The notes below the pieces were generated by a model. The model made no database searches and had not been told where the DNA came from. It saw nothing but the letters and a program-made list of their open reading frames with translations. This document shows, piece by piece, positions 13,385 through 24,644 of a DNA stretch of 64,000 bases (position 1 is the first letter of the stretch; every line of letters begins with the position of its first letter). The position numbers and the translations under genes are program-made. The stretch is taken from positions 61,105,671-61,169,670 of the forward strand of contig NC_012879.2 of the NCBI RefSeq assembly GCF_000003195.3, read 5' to 3'. This DNA is from Sorghum bicolor (Eukaryota > Streptophyta > Magnoliopsida > Poales > Poaceae).

Positions 13385-15296
13385 ACCACCCGAGAAACAC
13401 GTTCACTCACTTGCTCACTCGCTCTCACTTCGCGTATACCGTATACGGCCATACGCACAAGCCGAGCTCGACTGTCGTCGCAAGACGAGGTGAGCAGCTC
13501 ATGAGCATCTCCTTGCTCTTCTCTGTCTTTCTGTAGTATTTTTCTGTATTTTTCCATGTATTTGTCTGTACCGGTTCACTGCCAAGAACTCCACGAATAG
13601 AACCATGACATACAGAAGAGTTCTAATGACCCCTGCTAATTTCTCTCTAACCATGCATGTGTGGGCCAAGCATTAACTCCAAATAGTACATGCATGCATG
13701 CAACATGCACTACCAGCCAAACAAATACCCACGTGAAGCATCCATTCCTTAATCATCGTTAGCCTTTTTCGCATGATTAAATTCCGGCCATTTCACAAAT
13801 GCCACATGCTAACTCTGATTTTAATAATTCTTTTTCCTAAATTCATCTAAAATCATGATCTACCTCCCATATTAATTTCATGATTTTTGGAGCTCATTTG
13901 AATTTATATGATTATTTATCTGTGCCTATTGTTTGTGTCGTTCGTTGCGTATTTTAGTTGACGGAGTGAACGAGCCGGAAAACGAGAACGTTGGAGACGA
14001 GTACCGCGAGTTTGACGCCGAGGACCCGGACTGTCAGCAGGAGTTTGCCGAGGACGCCGACGGAGGCAAGTCCAACCGATCCCCTTTGATGCATATTGAT
14101 CCTATTTTTAAACACAACCCGTAGAAGCCGTTTTAAATATTGCATGTACGATATATGTACGAAGTATTTTCGCTGCTTAGTAAAAACCTGTTGAATAGCC
14201 ATCCTTGAATTGATATTACCCGATAATTGTCTTGTTCGAACCTAGGAACAAATAATATGCTATGACAGAAATATTATTATTTAGTATGCTTAGGACTTGT
14301 TACTCATCCTGGATACTCATCGCTATATTTTATCAAATATAATGATTTTAAAAGTAAAAGGTGTGAGTGGTGAAAATAAATTGTGGGTATTGTGAAAGAG
14401 TTAATGAACAAGTTATAGATGTGATTACTATGGAGATGGGACGGATGGGATCTCTTTTGGGGATGCCCTGGTGTTGTGGCTTATACCTTGCGGGGTTAAG
14501 CGTGAAGATATCCGTCGTGTCTCGATTAAGGACTGAGTTGATGATTCATCTTGCCTAACTCATTTATCGTACAACCACTCGCCTTGCATGGGAAAGGCTT
14601 AGTCTAAATCCCTTTAGTTAGTATGGCAATCACCTGGAGGCAGGTGTGCAACGGGACACTAAGTGATGTATGTGAAATTGTGAAAATATATGAAAAGAGC
14701 TTTGTGAATTATTGTGGTATCATGAGATGTGGCCTTAGTGTTCCCGTGGTGAGCGCCATTACTTAGCTATGGAGGGTAATGACTTTGATGGATCTGTGCT
14801 TGCACGACGGTGTAAGTTATGGTATCCTACTTGTGGGGAAAGTGTACAACCTCTGCAGAGTGTAAATCTATCTGGATAGCCGTGTCCGCGGTCTCGGACG
14901 GGTTATGGTTTGGTTTCAACAACTAGATGGGTTGGTATGAGTGAAAGCATGTGAGAGAGTGTGATTTTGGAAATAAATGCTTGACTGCCATTGTGTTGTG
15001 GGAACAAGGGTTTAACAACACTTAAAATTATGATCAAACCCCCATTTTTCAGAAATACTATCATATGTGAAAAAAGAGTTCTTTTACAACAGTATTTGCG
15101 AAATGAAACCTTGCATGTGTAAAAAGATAGCTTTATGCAAATAAAACTAAGCCTCATCCTTGATTTATCCATATGCATATATATTGTTATCCCCTTCCGT
15201 AGGGTAAGGTTGGATTTGCTGAGTACTTTGTACTCACCCTTGCTTTATTAAACAGAGGAAGATCCGGACTTCGATCCCGAAGTGGCGTTCGAGTAA
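13385..15296 (+). other. Predicted spliced leader in the LTR with an acidic reading frame
   Basis: Three exon-like blocks follow the TATA box. Block A (about 13,385-13,489) ends ACGAG|GTGAGC. Block B (13,958-14,066) follows GTATTTTAG and ends GGAG|GCAAGT, a GC-type donor. Block C (from about 15,256) follows TTTATTAAACAG. Joining B to C keeps one frame rich in Asp and Glu that stops at the TAA after the codons for VAFE. No ATG lies in frame in A or B, so the meaning of the frame is unclear. The same blocks are present in the 3' LTR (about 34,361-36,272). Splicing is predicted from sequence only. Confidence 0.4.
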
Positions 15297-15546
15297 GGTC
15301 GTGTCTGCACCCAACTAAGCCTGTGGCATTGGGACTCGTCAGATGTTCGATGGCGATATCGTTTGTTTCTGGGTCCTTTGGACCTGTGTTGTATTTTGGT
15401 GTCTTATTATTATAGCGTGCCTTCCTTGTCCACGCTTTCCAAGACTACTGCGCTGAAACTTATCTGATGTAATAAATGTGTTACTAGCCTCCTAGGACTA
15501 GTATTGTATCACATTTGAGTTCCTGGTTTACTAGTGGCGCTTCAGG

Positions 15547-15559
15547 TGGTATCAGAGCC
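15547..15559 (+). other. Primer binding site, initiator tRNA-Met type
   Basis: TGGTATCAGAGCC begins two bases after the LTR end. It is the standard complement of the 3' end of plant initiator tRNA-Met used to prime minus-strand DNA synthesis. Confidence 0.93.
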
Positions 15560-15689
15560 GTAGTTGGCTGTAGGACGCGACCTTAGGCTTTTCTGGACCA
15601 GTATTTTACTAAATAAATATATTTTACAAAAGTTCTTACCCTCTTCCCTCTTTTTGAAAAAAATATTTACTCTCATCTATTTCTCTCAG

Positions 15690-16604
15690 ATGGCAGAAGG
15701 TGTTTGGACCAGCAGTTACTGTCTAAGTGTAGAAGGCTTTCCCAAGCTCTTGTATGCTACCATGCAGAAACTTGGAATCAAGGATCGCCCAGAATATGAA
15801 GGCAGAGAATATGAAGAGCATGAGACCGAGCGGTGTGAAGTTACCGTATATATTGGGAAAAGTGAGGACTTCCCTAATATAACTGAAGCTTGGAGCATGA
15901 CTGCGACCGGATTTCGGTTTGCAGATACATATCAAGCCGTCGCCCGCAAAGCCTTGAGGTACCTATGCCAGATCTACGAGAAGCCCATCACCCGTACACC
16001 CATGAGGTTCTTTCCACCCGACGAAAAAGACCGACCAGTTTGGAGGACCCGCATAGAGCTCTTGCAAGGACGTTACTCACTTGAAGATGACCCAACTGTG
16101 GTATTCATGACCACATACCTACTTGCTCTAGATAAGCAATATGATGAGCAGGCCTCAGAGTTAAGGAAGTGCATCCATCGTGCGGAGGAAGCCGATATCA
16201 CAGTTAGAAAGCTCCATGTGCAGCTTGCGGAAGCTCAGGCCCAAGCAGCTGCAGCCGAGAGTCGTGAAACTGCCATTGCTGAAGTCTTGAAGGCAGCTGA
16301 AGACCGCCATGCTCAGGAGTTGAAGGATGCCTACCTTATCACTAGGATCAAAAGAAGGATGTTAGCAGAGGAAGACCAAGAGCCCATAGTCCTAAAAGGT
16401 ATCCCAATCATGTCCCTAAAAACCAAAAGCAAGATGGACATAGAAGGGCCATCAGCTCCCCCACCCACAGAAGCCTCTCATGAAGCTTTAGAGTTGGAGC
16501 CCAGTAAGGAAGAAGGATTTCCCCTCCTCACCCAGCCACCACCAAAGGAAGACGGTGACCCACCTCTTAGTCCAAAAGAAGAACCACAAATGCCGGAAGC
16601 ATGA
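15690..16604 (+). CDS. Extra retrotransposon ORF upstream of gag (304 aa)
   Basis: An intact 304-aa frame between the primer site and gag. The chosen ATG (15,690) directly follows TTCTCTCAG and gives MAEGVWTSSY; an in-frame ATG at 15,564 would add 42 residues of poor quality. The first 150 residues look globular. Residues about 165-250 are a predicted coiled coil rich in Ala, Glu and Lys. The tail is rich in Pro and Glu. I recognise no enzymatic motif. Extra ORFs upstream of gag (orf0) have been described for rice gypsy elements of the RIRE3/RIRE8 group, which may be the same class. The stop at 16,602 is 363 bp before the gag ATG. Function unknown. Confidence 0.7.
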   Translation: MAEGVWTSSYCLSVEGFPKLLYATMQKLGIKDRPEYEGREYEEHETERCEVTVYIGKSEDFPNITEAWSMTATGFRFADTYQAVARKALRYLCQIYEKPITRTPMRFFPPDEKDRPVWRTRIELLQGRYSLEDDPTVVFMTTYLLALDKQYDEQASELRKCIHRAEEADITVRKLHVQLAEAQAQAAAAESRETAIAEVLKAAEDRHAQELKDAYLITRIKRRMLAEEDQEPIVLKGIPIMSLKTKSKMDIEGPSAPPPTEASHEALELEPSKEEGFPLLTQPPPKEDGDPPLSPKEEPQMPEA

Positions 16605-16967
16605 TCCTCCTCAACACCAAGGGAATGAAGTCGTTCTGTCCGAAGAAGTTGAAGAATAGTAGCACCTAGTTCCTCCTTATGTCTTGGGGAAGTGAAGTTT
16701 ACTTCACTTTTGTTCAACCCTCAAAGTAGATGAATCGTATTGTAGTACGCTTATTTCCTCCATTACTATGTTGTAAACCGCCCTCTTATTCAAAATATAT
16801 ATTTGTGCTTGTTGGTTGTGCTAAATAATTGAGTGCTCTATGTTGTTCCCTTACGGGATAGCAAGTCTTAAGACTTGCACCTTTTTAAAATATAACGCCT
16901 TAACAAAAAAACAACATCACTCAATAGATCTAACCCTTATCTAATGCTTTCTCATCTTAACCAACAG

Positions 16968-19900
16968 ATGCCTCCCAAACCAGCTACCCGCTCTCAACCA
17001 AGTGGTCGTGCAGCTAGTAGACAAAGCCAAAATCCAAATGGAAGTCAAGCCAATGCAAATGTGGATGGTATTCATAAAGATGAAGTGAGTCAGACTAGGA
17101 ACCATAATGAAGGAGATGACTTGCCCCCTCCTCCAGTAATTGACTTGGCACAAGTCATGGCAACTCAGACTCGCCTTCTGGAGACCTTGGCTCAAGGCAT
17201 GAACCGCCCTAGGAACAACCGTGGAGCCGGAGTCCAAGACAAGATGACTGAGTTCATGAGGCTTAAGCCACCCACCTTTACTGGATCTGACAACCCCATG
17301 GAAGCAGATGATTGGCTTAAGGTGATTGAAAGAAAGTTGGACACAATCCACTGTGATGGAAGGGATAGAGTTCTGCTAGCATCTCATCAGCTCACAGGAA
17401 TTGCCCTTTCTTGGTGGGAAGCCTATAGTGGAGCTGTGGACAATGCCAACACGATCACATGGGAAGAATTTGTGGATGAATTCCGCCGGTACCACATTCC
17501 AGATGGAATCATAAAGCTAAAGGCTGATGAATTTCGCAACTTGAAGCAAGGAAATAAAACCCTGAGTGAATACATCTTCCAATTCACTCAGTTGTCTCGC
17601 TATGCCCCAGAATTGGTCAACACTGATGCTAAGAAGCAGACAAGGTTCATAGAAGGATTGACCTGTGAGCTTAGAACCCTCATGACCCCACAGATCTATC
17701 CAGACTTCAACACCTTGATGAACAGGACCATTCTAACTGATGTGGCCAAGACTGAAGAAAGGAAAGAGAACAAGCGCAAGTTTCTAGAGCGCAAGGTTCA
17801 AGATGGTGCTAGATCCCAGAGGCTGAAAACCTTTAGCCAACCAAGCCAGCGGACTCAAGCCCCAATGCAGTTTCGCTCTCCTGCTAGTGTCTCCAATAAC
17901 CAAATGCAGTCATCATATCAGCCCAAGACAACCTATCAGAATCAAACTTATGGCAAGACTCAACAGAACAGCACTGGTCAAGTCACAAACAATGTTAGAA
18001 CTTGCTTTAATTGCTATGAGACTGGACACTACATTGCCAACTGTCCCTACAAGAACAACCCACCAGCAGTATCCACTCAGTCCCACACTGTTAATGGACC
18101 AAGACCTGCAGTGTCTGGAGTCAACCGTGGTTTCCCTCGCAACAATAGCAACACCAACAATAATAGCCAGATGATGAAGCAACCTCAACAATCGTATGGT
18201 AGAGCCCGTGTCAACCATATTCATGCTCAGGATGCTCAGACTGCTTCAGGAGTGGTACTTGGTGAGTTCTTAGTCGATTCAGTACTTGCAACAGTATTAT
18301 TTGATTCTGGAGCATCACATTCATTCATATCATCAAGTTTTGTTGAGAAGCATCAAATACCCACAGTACTACTAAAGTTACCCCTAATAACCCGAACACC
18401 TGGGTCTGACATCAAATGTCATCTAGGTTGTTCAAATGTAAGGATCATTCTAAGTGGGGTAGTTTTCTTAGCAGACTTAGTAGTGCTCAAGTCTAAAGGA
18501 ATAGATGTTATCCTTGGAATGGATTGGTTAACCAGACATAATGGAATTATTAGTTGTGCAACCAAGGAAGTATCATTAGTTAACCATGAAGGGATTAAAG
18601 TGAAATGCCAAACCCGAGGGTCTAAAGTTAATCCAATGGTCTTCAACTTGGATGCAAGGACCATAGAGGAAGTACCAATAGTGCAAGAATACCCTGATGT
18701 ATTCCCTGAGGAACTACCTGGAATGCCACCAGACAGGGATATAGAGTTCATCATTGATCTTATCCCTGGGACTGCCCCCATAGCCAAGAGACCTTACAGA
18801 ATGGCTCCGGCAGAGTTAGCCGAACTAAAAGAGCAGCTAAGAGAATTGCAGCAGAAAGGTTATATCAGACCTAGTTCTTCACCATGGGGAGCCCCAGTCT
18901 TGTTTGTGAAGAAGAAAGATGGAAGTATGAGGATGTGTGTGGATTATAGGTCCCTAAATGAAGTCACCATCAAGAATAAGTATCCCCTACCAAGGATAGA
19001 TGACCTTTTTGATCAGCTTAAAGGAGCCAAGTATTTCTCAAAGATTGATTTGAGATCAGGTTATCACCAACTCAAGATCAAGAATAGTGATGTCCCCAAG
19101 ACAGCCTTTGTAACCAGATATGGACAATATGAGTTTACAGTGATGTCCTTTGGATTAACCAATGCCCCTGCCTATTTCATGAACCTCATGAATAAGGTAT
19201 TCATGGAAGAGTTAGATAAGTTTGTTGTAGTCTTCATTGATGACATACTTATCTACTCTAAGAGTGCTGAAGAACATGGGCAACACTTGAGAGTAGTGTT
19301 GGAAAAGCTAAGAAGACACAAGTTGTATGCTAAATTCAGCAAGTGTGAATTTTGGCTTGAGAAGGTTGCATTTCTAGGCCATATCTTGACAGCTGAAGGA
19401 GTTGCAGTTGACCCTGAGAAAGTAGAAGCTGTCTCCCATTGGCAGCAACCCACCAATGTGAGTGAGGTTAGAAGTTTTCTTGGATTAGCTGGATATTATC
19501 GAAGGTTTATAGAAGGATTTTCCAAGATAGCCAGACCCATGACAGAGCTTCTTAGGAAGGATAAGAAATTCACTTGGACAGAATCATGTGAGAAGAGTTT
19601 CCAAGAGTTGAAGAAGAGACTAACAACAGCACCAGTGTTAACCTTGCCAGACATTCACCAAGATTTCATCATATACTGTGATGCCTCAAGACAAGGTTTA
19701 GGATGTGTTCTCAAGCAAGGAGGAAAAGTGGTTGCTTATGCATCTCGTCAGCTTAGACCTCATGAGCAAAATTACCCTACCCATGATTTGGAGTTAGCAG
19801 CGATAGTACATGCTCTCAAGATTTGGAGGCACTATCTCATTGGAAACAAGTGTAAAATCTACACTGATCACAAGAGTTTGAAGTACATCTTCACACAGTC

Positions 19901-20732
19901 AGACTTGAACCTAAGGCAAAGAAGATGGTTGGAGTTAATCAAGGACTACAACCTTGAGATTCATTACCACCCAGGAAAGGCCAACGTGGTAGCAGATGCC
20001 CTAAGCAGAAGGTCATATGGACAGCAGTTGGTGCCTAAGAACACTCACCTACAAGAAGAGATAGCACAGTTGAACATGCATATAGTACGTCAACCTCAAA
20101 ATGGCAGTCTGATGGTGCAGCCAACTCTTGTGGAAGAAATCAAGCAGACACAACATAAGGATAAGGATCTGATGAAGATTCGTGAGCAAACTGGAGAAAA
20201 TAAAGCTCCATACTTTAGAGTGGATAACAAAGGAGTATTGTGGTATAAAAACAGGATTTGTGTGCCCAAGGAGGGAAAGTTTCAAGAATTAATCCTTGAT
20301 GAAGCCCATAACTCAGCTTATTCTATCCACCCTGGTGCCACCAAGATGTACATGGACCTAAAAGAAAGATATTGGTGGAATGGCATGAAAGCTGATGTGG
20401 CACGATTTGTTGCACAATGTGATGTTTTTCAAAGGGTTAAAGCGGAGCATCAAAAACCAGCAGGCTTGCTCCAGCCATTGCCTATTCCTGTTTGGAAATG
20501 GGATGAGATAGGCATGGATTTTGTGAATGGATTACCCAAAACTCTGAAAGGAAATGATTCAATATGGGTAATAGTGGACCGCCTTACTAAGGTTGCTCAC
20601 TTCATACCTGTGCGCACCAAATATAGTGGAGACAAGTTAGCCCAGCTATATGTGGATAACATAGTCAAATTGCATGGTGTGCCAAGTAGGATTGTATCTG
20701 ACCGAGGTACCCAATTTACCTCTAAGTTCTAG
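16968..20732 (+). pseudogene. Outer element gag-pol, N-terminal part, ended by a nonsense codon
   Basis: Single frame of about 1,254 codons from the ATG that follows ACCAACAG. Numbered from there: gag capsid-like region at about 120-225; zinc knuckle [15 protein letters not shown] at about 346-360; aspartic protease [11 protein letters not shown] with Asp446; reverse transcriptase with the FIDD catalytic pair at 758-759; RNase H beginning YCDASRQG (Asp905); integrase with catalytic Asp1184 and Asp1245. Two lesions are visible. The integrase zinc finger reads C1151-x2-F1154 where a second Cys is expected, and TAG at 20,730 falls where this family has Trp, ten codons after the second Asp. A start at 16,944 is possible but would add only eight residues. 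Confidence 0.92.
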
Positions 20733-20962
20733 AAAAGTTTGCATGAAGCTATGGGAACCAAGCTAGATTTTAGCTCGGCTTATCATCCTCAAACAGATGG
20801 TCAGACTGAAAGAATAAATCAGATTATGGAAGACATGCTAAGAGCATGTGTGCTCACGTATGGTAAAGATTGGGAGAAAAGCCTAACTTATGCGGAGTTC
20901 TCCTATAATAACAGTTACCAAGCTAGTTTGGGCATGTCACCTTTTGAGGCCCTATATGGAAG
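20733..20962 (+). pseudogene. Outer integrase continuation after the stop
   Basis: The same frame continues past the nonsense codon and includes the third catalytic residue (Glu in QTERINQ, codons near 1,281, 35 residues after the second Asp). It is cut at 20,962 by insertion of the inner element, whose target duplication GGAAG is 20,958-20,962. Confidence 0.9.
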
Positions 20963-21418
20963 TGTGGGGGTATAAACCCCTATACCCTTACGGCTAGACT
21001 TCAGCTAGGAAGCTTGGCCCACTACGAGACGAGTTCAAGGCTTGATCCGACAGCCTGTGTTTCGTGCAAGGAAACAAGACGTGGAGATCAAGCAGGATTC
21101 TAGTCGGTTAGAATAGGAATTGATACCGAATTATCCATGGCAATTGTAACCGACTAGGATTAGTTTCTAGATCTGTAACCCTGCCCTCCAGACTATATAA
21201 GGAGGGGCAAGGGACCCCCCTAGGGCGGATTATCTCAACACAATCCAATACAACCAGACGCAGGACGTAGGTATTACGCCAACTCGGCGGCCGAACCTGG
21301 ATAAAAAGCTTGTCCGTGTCTTGCGTCACCATCAAGTTCGTAGTTTGCGCACCGTCTACCGATAAACTACTACCGTGGGTATACCCCAAGGTAGACTGCC
21401 GACCAGCTTTCGTCGACA
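20963..21418 (+). repeat. 5' LTR of inner element (456 bp)
   Basis: Begins TGTGGGGGTATAAACCCC and ends GTCGACA. It contains a TATA box (TATATAA, 21,194-21,200). I found no difference from the 3' copy by eye. Confidence 0.96.
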
Positions 21419-21419
21419 G

Positions 21420-21431
21420 TGGCGCGCCAGG
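21420..21431 (+). other. Primer binding site of inner element
   Basis: TGGCGCGCCAGG starts one base after the LTR and begins with the TGG that pairs with tRNA CCA. I cannot name the tRNA with confidence. Confidence 0.65.
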
Positions 21432-21466
21432 TAGGGGGTGTGCGTGCAACTTTTCCGGCGAACAAG

Positions 21467-22165
21467 ATGGTCACGATCCCAGCTTCCGCGACCGTGCCCG
21501 AAGGCCTCACGTTCACCGTCGGCCAAATCACGTGGACGACACGCAGCGGCGGTTTTGCGACCATGGTTCCGAAAGAGATCCAGATCCAATCTGAGATCAC
21601 GTCGTCCCCGACCACGCGCGTGACGACACCAAGCTCCCGACCACCGCTCCCGCTCTACAAGGGAAGGGAGATCGACTGCTCGGGCCTCCTCCAAGCGCTC
21701 GATCGCGCCGACTCCAGGCTATCCGAAGTCTCCGAGCTAATAGATGGAGTTCTGCGCAGACCCGACCAAGCCGCTCAAGCGGATTCTTCGAAATTCCGCC
21801 GGCCAACTCGTGTCACCACACGCGAACGGCTGGGAACATCCCTGACGATAACCTCAACCCCCTCAGGACGATCCGTCGAGCTTAAAAAGGATGACCGTCC
21901 TTGCGGCCTGAACAACTCGGCCTCTGTTTATTCACGGCACGTCCAATCCGTTTTCACCAAAGCGGGCTGGTCGCCGACAAGGAACAATTGCCACCATGTC
22001 AACATGGTGACCATCCGAGAGCTACGGGACGGCCAGGTTTCCAGCACCAACTCAAGCACCGGCTCCGTCCCCACCGAGGTTGTGAACACCGAAGACGAGG
22101 ACTATGACCCGGATTTCCCTTCGCACCCTCCGGGTTTCGACCGATTCCCGGTATTCCCCCCCCCG
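21467..22165 (+). pseudogene. Inner element gag, N-terminal frame
   Basis: Open from ATG at 21,467 (MVTIPASATV) and rich in Ser, Thr and Pro. Near 22,156-22,164 a run of nine C shifts the reading: the sequence before it (HPPGFDRFPVFPPP) continues naturally in the frame of the next ORF, while the original frame stops at 22,213. A one-base slip in the C run, real or from sequencing, best explains the split. Confidence 0.7.
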
Positions 22166-24611
22166 GCGAGGGGATATTGTATTCAATGTCAGCGCCGACG
22201 AACCAGCCGTTGACGGAGAAACAGACGACCAGAGGCAACTCCGCGAACAGCGTAACGCCGAGCGCGCCCGACGGCGTGCAGACGAGCAACAGCAGACGCC
22301 GCCAGGCGACCTCAACGATGCCTTCGACATGGTCGGGGACCAGCCGGTCTACAAAACGCCAAGTGCCAACGTGGCTGTCGCCATGGCCAATCTGGACCGG
22401 CTTCCTAACACCCCCGAATGCCAGGGAGTCCGGACCAGTATCCGAGCACACCTGATCGCCGCAATGGGACAGACAGCCACCCTGCTCAAGAGAGTCCAGG
22501 ACGCCTCTTATACGGAAGCTGCCTCCGACCAGACTCATCGTAGCCGGGCCTCACCCAGCAGGCGTCGCCGCAGCCGCTCCCCCGACAACCGTCGATGGGA
22601 CTCACGGCGCGATGATGGCGGTCGGGACACAGATGGCCGCCGACAGCAGGACCGCGTACGCGGCCAAGAAGAAGAAGATCAACACAGGGATCTCCGCCAC
22701 AACATCCCTCCCAAAGATGCCCGAGACCGCATCAACAGGCGCGCCGCAGAAAGAGCAGTCCACGAAAACCTGCGCCGCATCGAGTACGACGCGACCCACG
22801 GCCCCCCGGGCCTAAGGCAGTTCTCGTCACACCTCCGCCAAGTCGTGTGGCCCCGCAATTTCAAGCTCGAAAAACTTAAAAAATACGACGGCAAGGAAAA
22901 TCCAGAGAACTGGATCACTCTCTACGAAATCGCCGTCCGATCAGCGGCAGGAGATGAGCACGTCATGGCTAATTACTTCCCCGTAGTCCTCGACCAGGCT
23001 GGTCATCAGTGGCTTCTCGGCTTGCCCGAGGACTCCTTCGACTCTTGGGAAGAGCTACGTCAGGCTTTCATCGACAACTTCATCGCCACATGCGAGCAGC
23101 CCGGAAACAAGTATGACCTTGAAAGGATAAGAGACAGGAAGAATGAACCTCTGCGCGAATACATCCGACGATTCTCGGATATGCGTCTCAAAATCCCGAA
23201 GATTTCTCATGACGAGGCTATATCAGCCTTTATCAAGGGTTTGCGTTTCCATGAAGCGCTGAGGAACAAGCTATTGCGAAAGCGCCCATCAACAGTAGCA
23301 GAGCTCCTCGCCACGGCTAAAAACTACGCCGATGCTGATGACGCAGAAAAACTAATCCGAGACGACGCAAGAGGTACCGACCAGCCCTCCCGGCGAGACG
23401 ACGGTCGTGGTCGCTACGACAATAGAAATCATCGCCGCTCCGACAACCGCGATCACCGAGAAGGTTGGGATCGGCGGCGCGACAGCCGCGACGACTTCAG
23501 AGGAAAGCGCCCTCGCGAATACGACCACGAAGTAAACACGATCAAACGTCCCAATGGACGACGGGACTACCAAGACGACTACAACAAAACGTTGAAGGGA
23601 CCGTGCCAGCTACACCCGAAGTCTAACCATACCATGGAAGAATGCCGCGTCCTCAAAAGTATCTATACACGGCGGGCCGCCCAAGAAGACACCGCCAAGA
23701 AAAGTAGCAAACGCGACGGGCACGACCACGAAGACGAGGATGAGGACCAAGACAGGGACCCCCGACACCAATATGTCAGCCCTACCGACGTGGTTCACTC
23801 CATTTTCGGGGGCAAGGTCTCCACTGAGTCCAAGCGAGAAAGAAAACTGTTAAAGAGAGCCTGCCTCAACATAGACAGCACGGACGGGCTGATCGCAGAC
23901 CCGAAATTTCCCGCCTGGTCCCACAGGGAGATCGCGTTCAGTAGGAAGGACCAGTGGGCTGCTATCCCAGAGCCGGGTCGTTTCCCACTGATCCTTGATC
24001 CCTGCATCAATAGTATCAGATTCGAGCGCGTGCTCGTGGACGGGGGAAGCTCCATCGACATCCTCTTCCGCAACAGCCTGCCCGCCCTCAAGATATCACT
24101 GGCGCAGTTGAAACCTTACGACGCCCAATTCTGGGGGGTTTTGCCAGGTCAAAGTTCGGTGCCCCTCGGACAGATAACATTGCCCGTCCAATTCGGCACA
24201 CCCGATCACTTCCGGACGGAGTTCATCAACTTCGTAGTCGCGGACTTCGACGGGACCTACCACGCCATACTGGGCCGCCCATCACTGACAAAGTTCATGG
24301 CAGTCCCGCACTACTCATACCTGGTGCTTAAGATGCCCACGGAGAAAGGCGTCCTGACCGTTAGAGGCAACGTCTATACTGCGTACACCTGCGAAGAAGA
24401 AAGCTTCAAGATCACCGAGGCAATTGACCTCTCAATCCGCATGGCAGAAACAGCAACCCAAGCCGCACAGCTGCCCCCCGATCAGCTCCGATTACCCGAA
24501 CAAGAGACAGCCAGAAAGAATTCGAAATCCAAGGAGTACAAAGAAGTGCAGCTGGTCGAAGGTAACCCCGAGAAGACAGCCCTCATCGGGGCTAATCTGG
24601 ATCCAAAATAG
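22104..24611 (+). CDS. Inner element gag (main part) and protease
   Basis: Open frame of 835 codons, overlapping the upstream gag frame by 110 bp. It contains an acidic/arginine-rich linker, a retrotransposon gag capsid region (about residues 255-400, with NFIATCEQPGNKYDLERI), an Arg/Asp-rich stretch, a zinc-knuckle-like CQLHPKSNHTMEEC and an aspartic protease with VLVDGGSSIDILF (Asp646). DGGSS in place of DSG/DTG is normal for this lineage, not damage. The frame stops at TAG (24,609) and the RT frame resumes in the same register 34 bases on. The true translation start is probably at 21,467 in the other frame. Confidence 0.88.
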   Translation: MTRISLRTLRVSTDSRYSPPRRGDIVFNVSADEPAVDGETDDQRQLREQRNAERARRRADEQQQTPPGDLNDAFDMVGDQPVYKTPSANVAVAMANLDRLPNTPECQGVRTSIRAHLIAAMGQTATLLKRVQDASYTEAASDQTHRSRASPSRRRRSRSPDNRRWDSRRDDGGRDTDGRRQQDRVRGQEEEDQHRDLRHNIPPKDARDRINRRAAERAVHENLRRIEYDATHGPPGLRQFSSHLRQVVWPRNFKLEKLKKYDGKENPENWITLYEIAVRSAAGDEHVMANYFPVVLDQAGHQWLLGLPEDSFDSWEELRQAFIDNFIATCEQPGNKYDLERIRDRKNEPLREYIRRFSDMRLKIPKISHDEAISAFIKGLRFHEALRNKLLRKRPSTVAELLATAKNYADADDAEKLIRDDARGTDQPSRRDDGRGRYDNRNHRRSDNRDHREGWDRRRDSRDDFRGKRPREYDHEVNTIKRPNGRRDYQDDYNKTLKGPCQLHPKSNHTMEECRVLKSIYTRRAAQEDTAKKSSKRDGHDHEDEDEDQDRDPRHQYVSPTDVVHSIFGGKVSTESKRERKLLKRACLNIDSTDGLIADPKFPAWSHREIAFSRKDQWAAIPEPGRFPLILDPCINSIRFERVLVDGGSSIDILFRNSLPALKISLAQLKPYDAQFWGVLPGQSSVPLGQITLPVQFGTPDHFRTEFINFVVADFDGTYHAILGRPSLTKFMAVPHYSYLVLKMPTEKGVLTVRGNVYTAYTCEEESFKITEAIDLSIRMAETATQAAQLPPDQLRLPEQETARKNSKSKEYKEVQLVEGNPEKTALIGANLDPK

Positions 24612-24644
24612 GAAGACGCGCTCGTCAGGTTTCTAAGGGACAAC

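Larger units (their letters stand above)
12623..15544 (+). repeat. 5' LTR of outer element (2,922 bp)
   Basis: Starts TATAACATCCC; the 3' copy keeps the canonical TG as TGTAACATCCC. It ends GGCGCTTCA, just before the primer site. The right end is CA, as expected for LTRs. The left TG has mutated to TA here. Confidence 0.95.

Noticed and set aside
18419..18787. Minus-strand open frames inside the outer gag-pol region (also 16,941-17,351 and 20,049-20,285)
   Set aside because: Shadows of the strong plus-strand polyprotein frame with no domain or splice support.
24030..24060. DGGSS in the inner protease as a possible active-site mutation
   Set aside because: DGG in place of DSG/DTG is usual for this retrotransposon lineage, so it is not evidence of damage.
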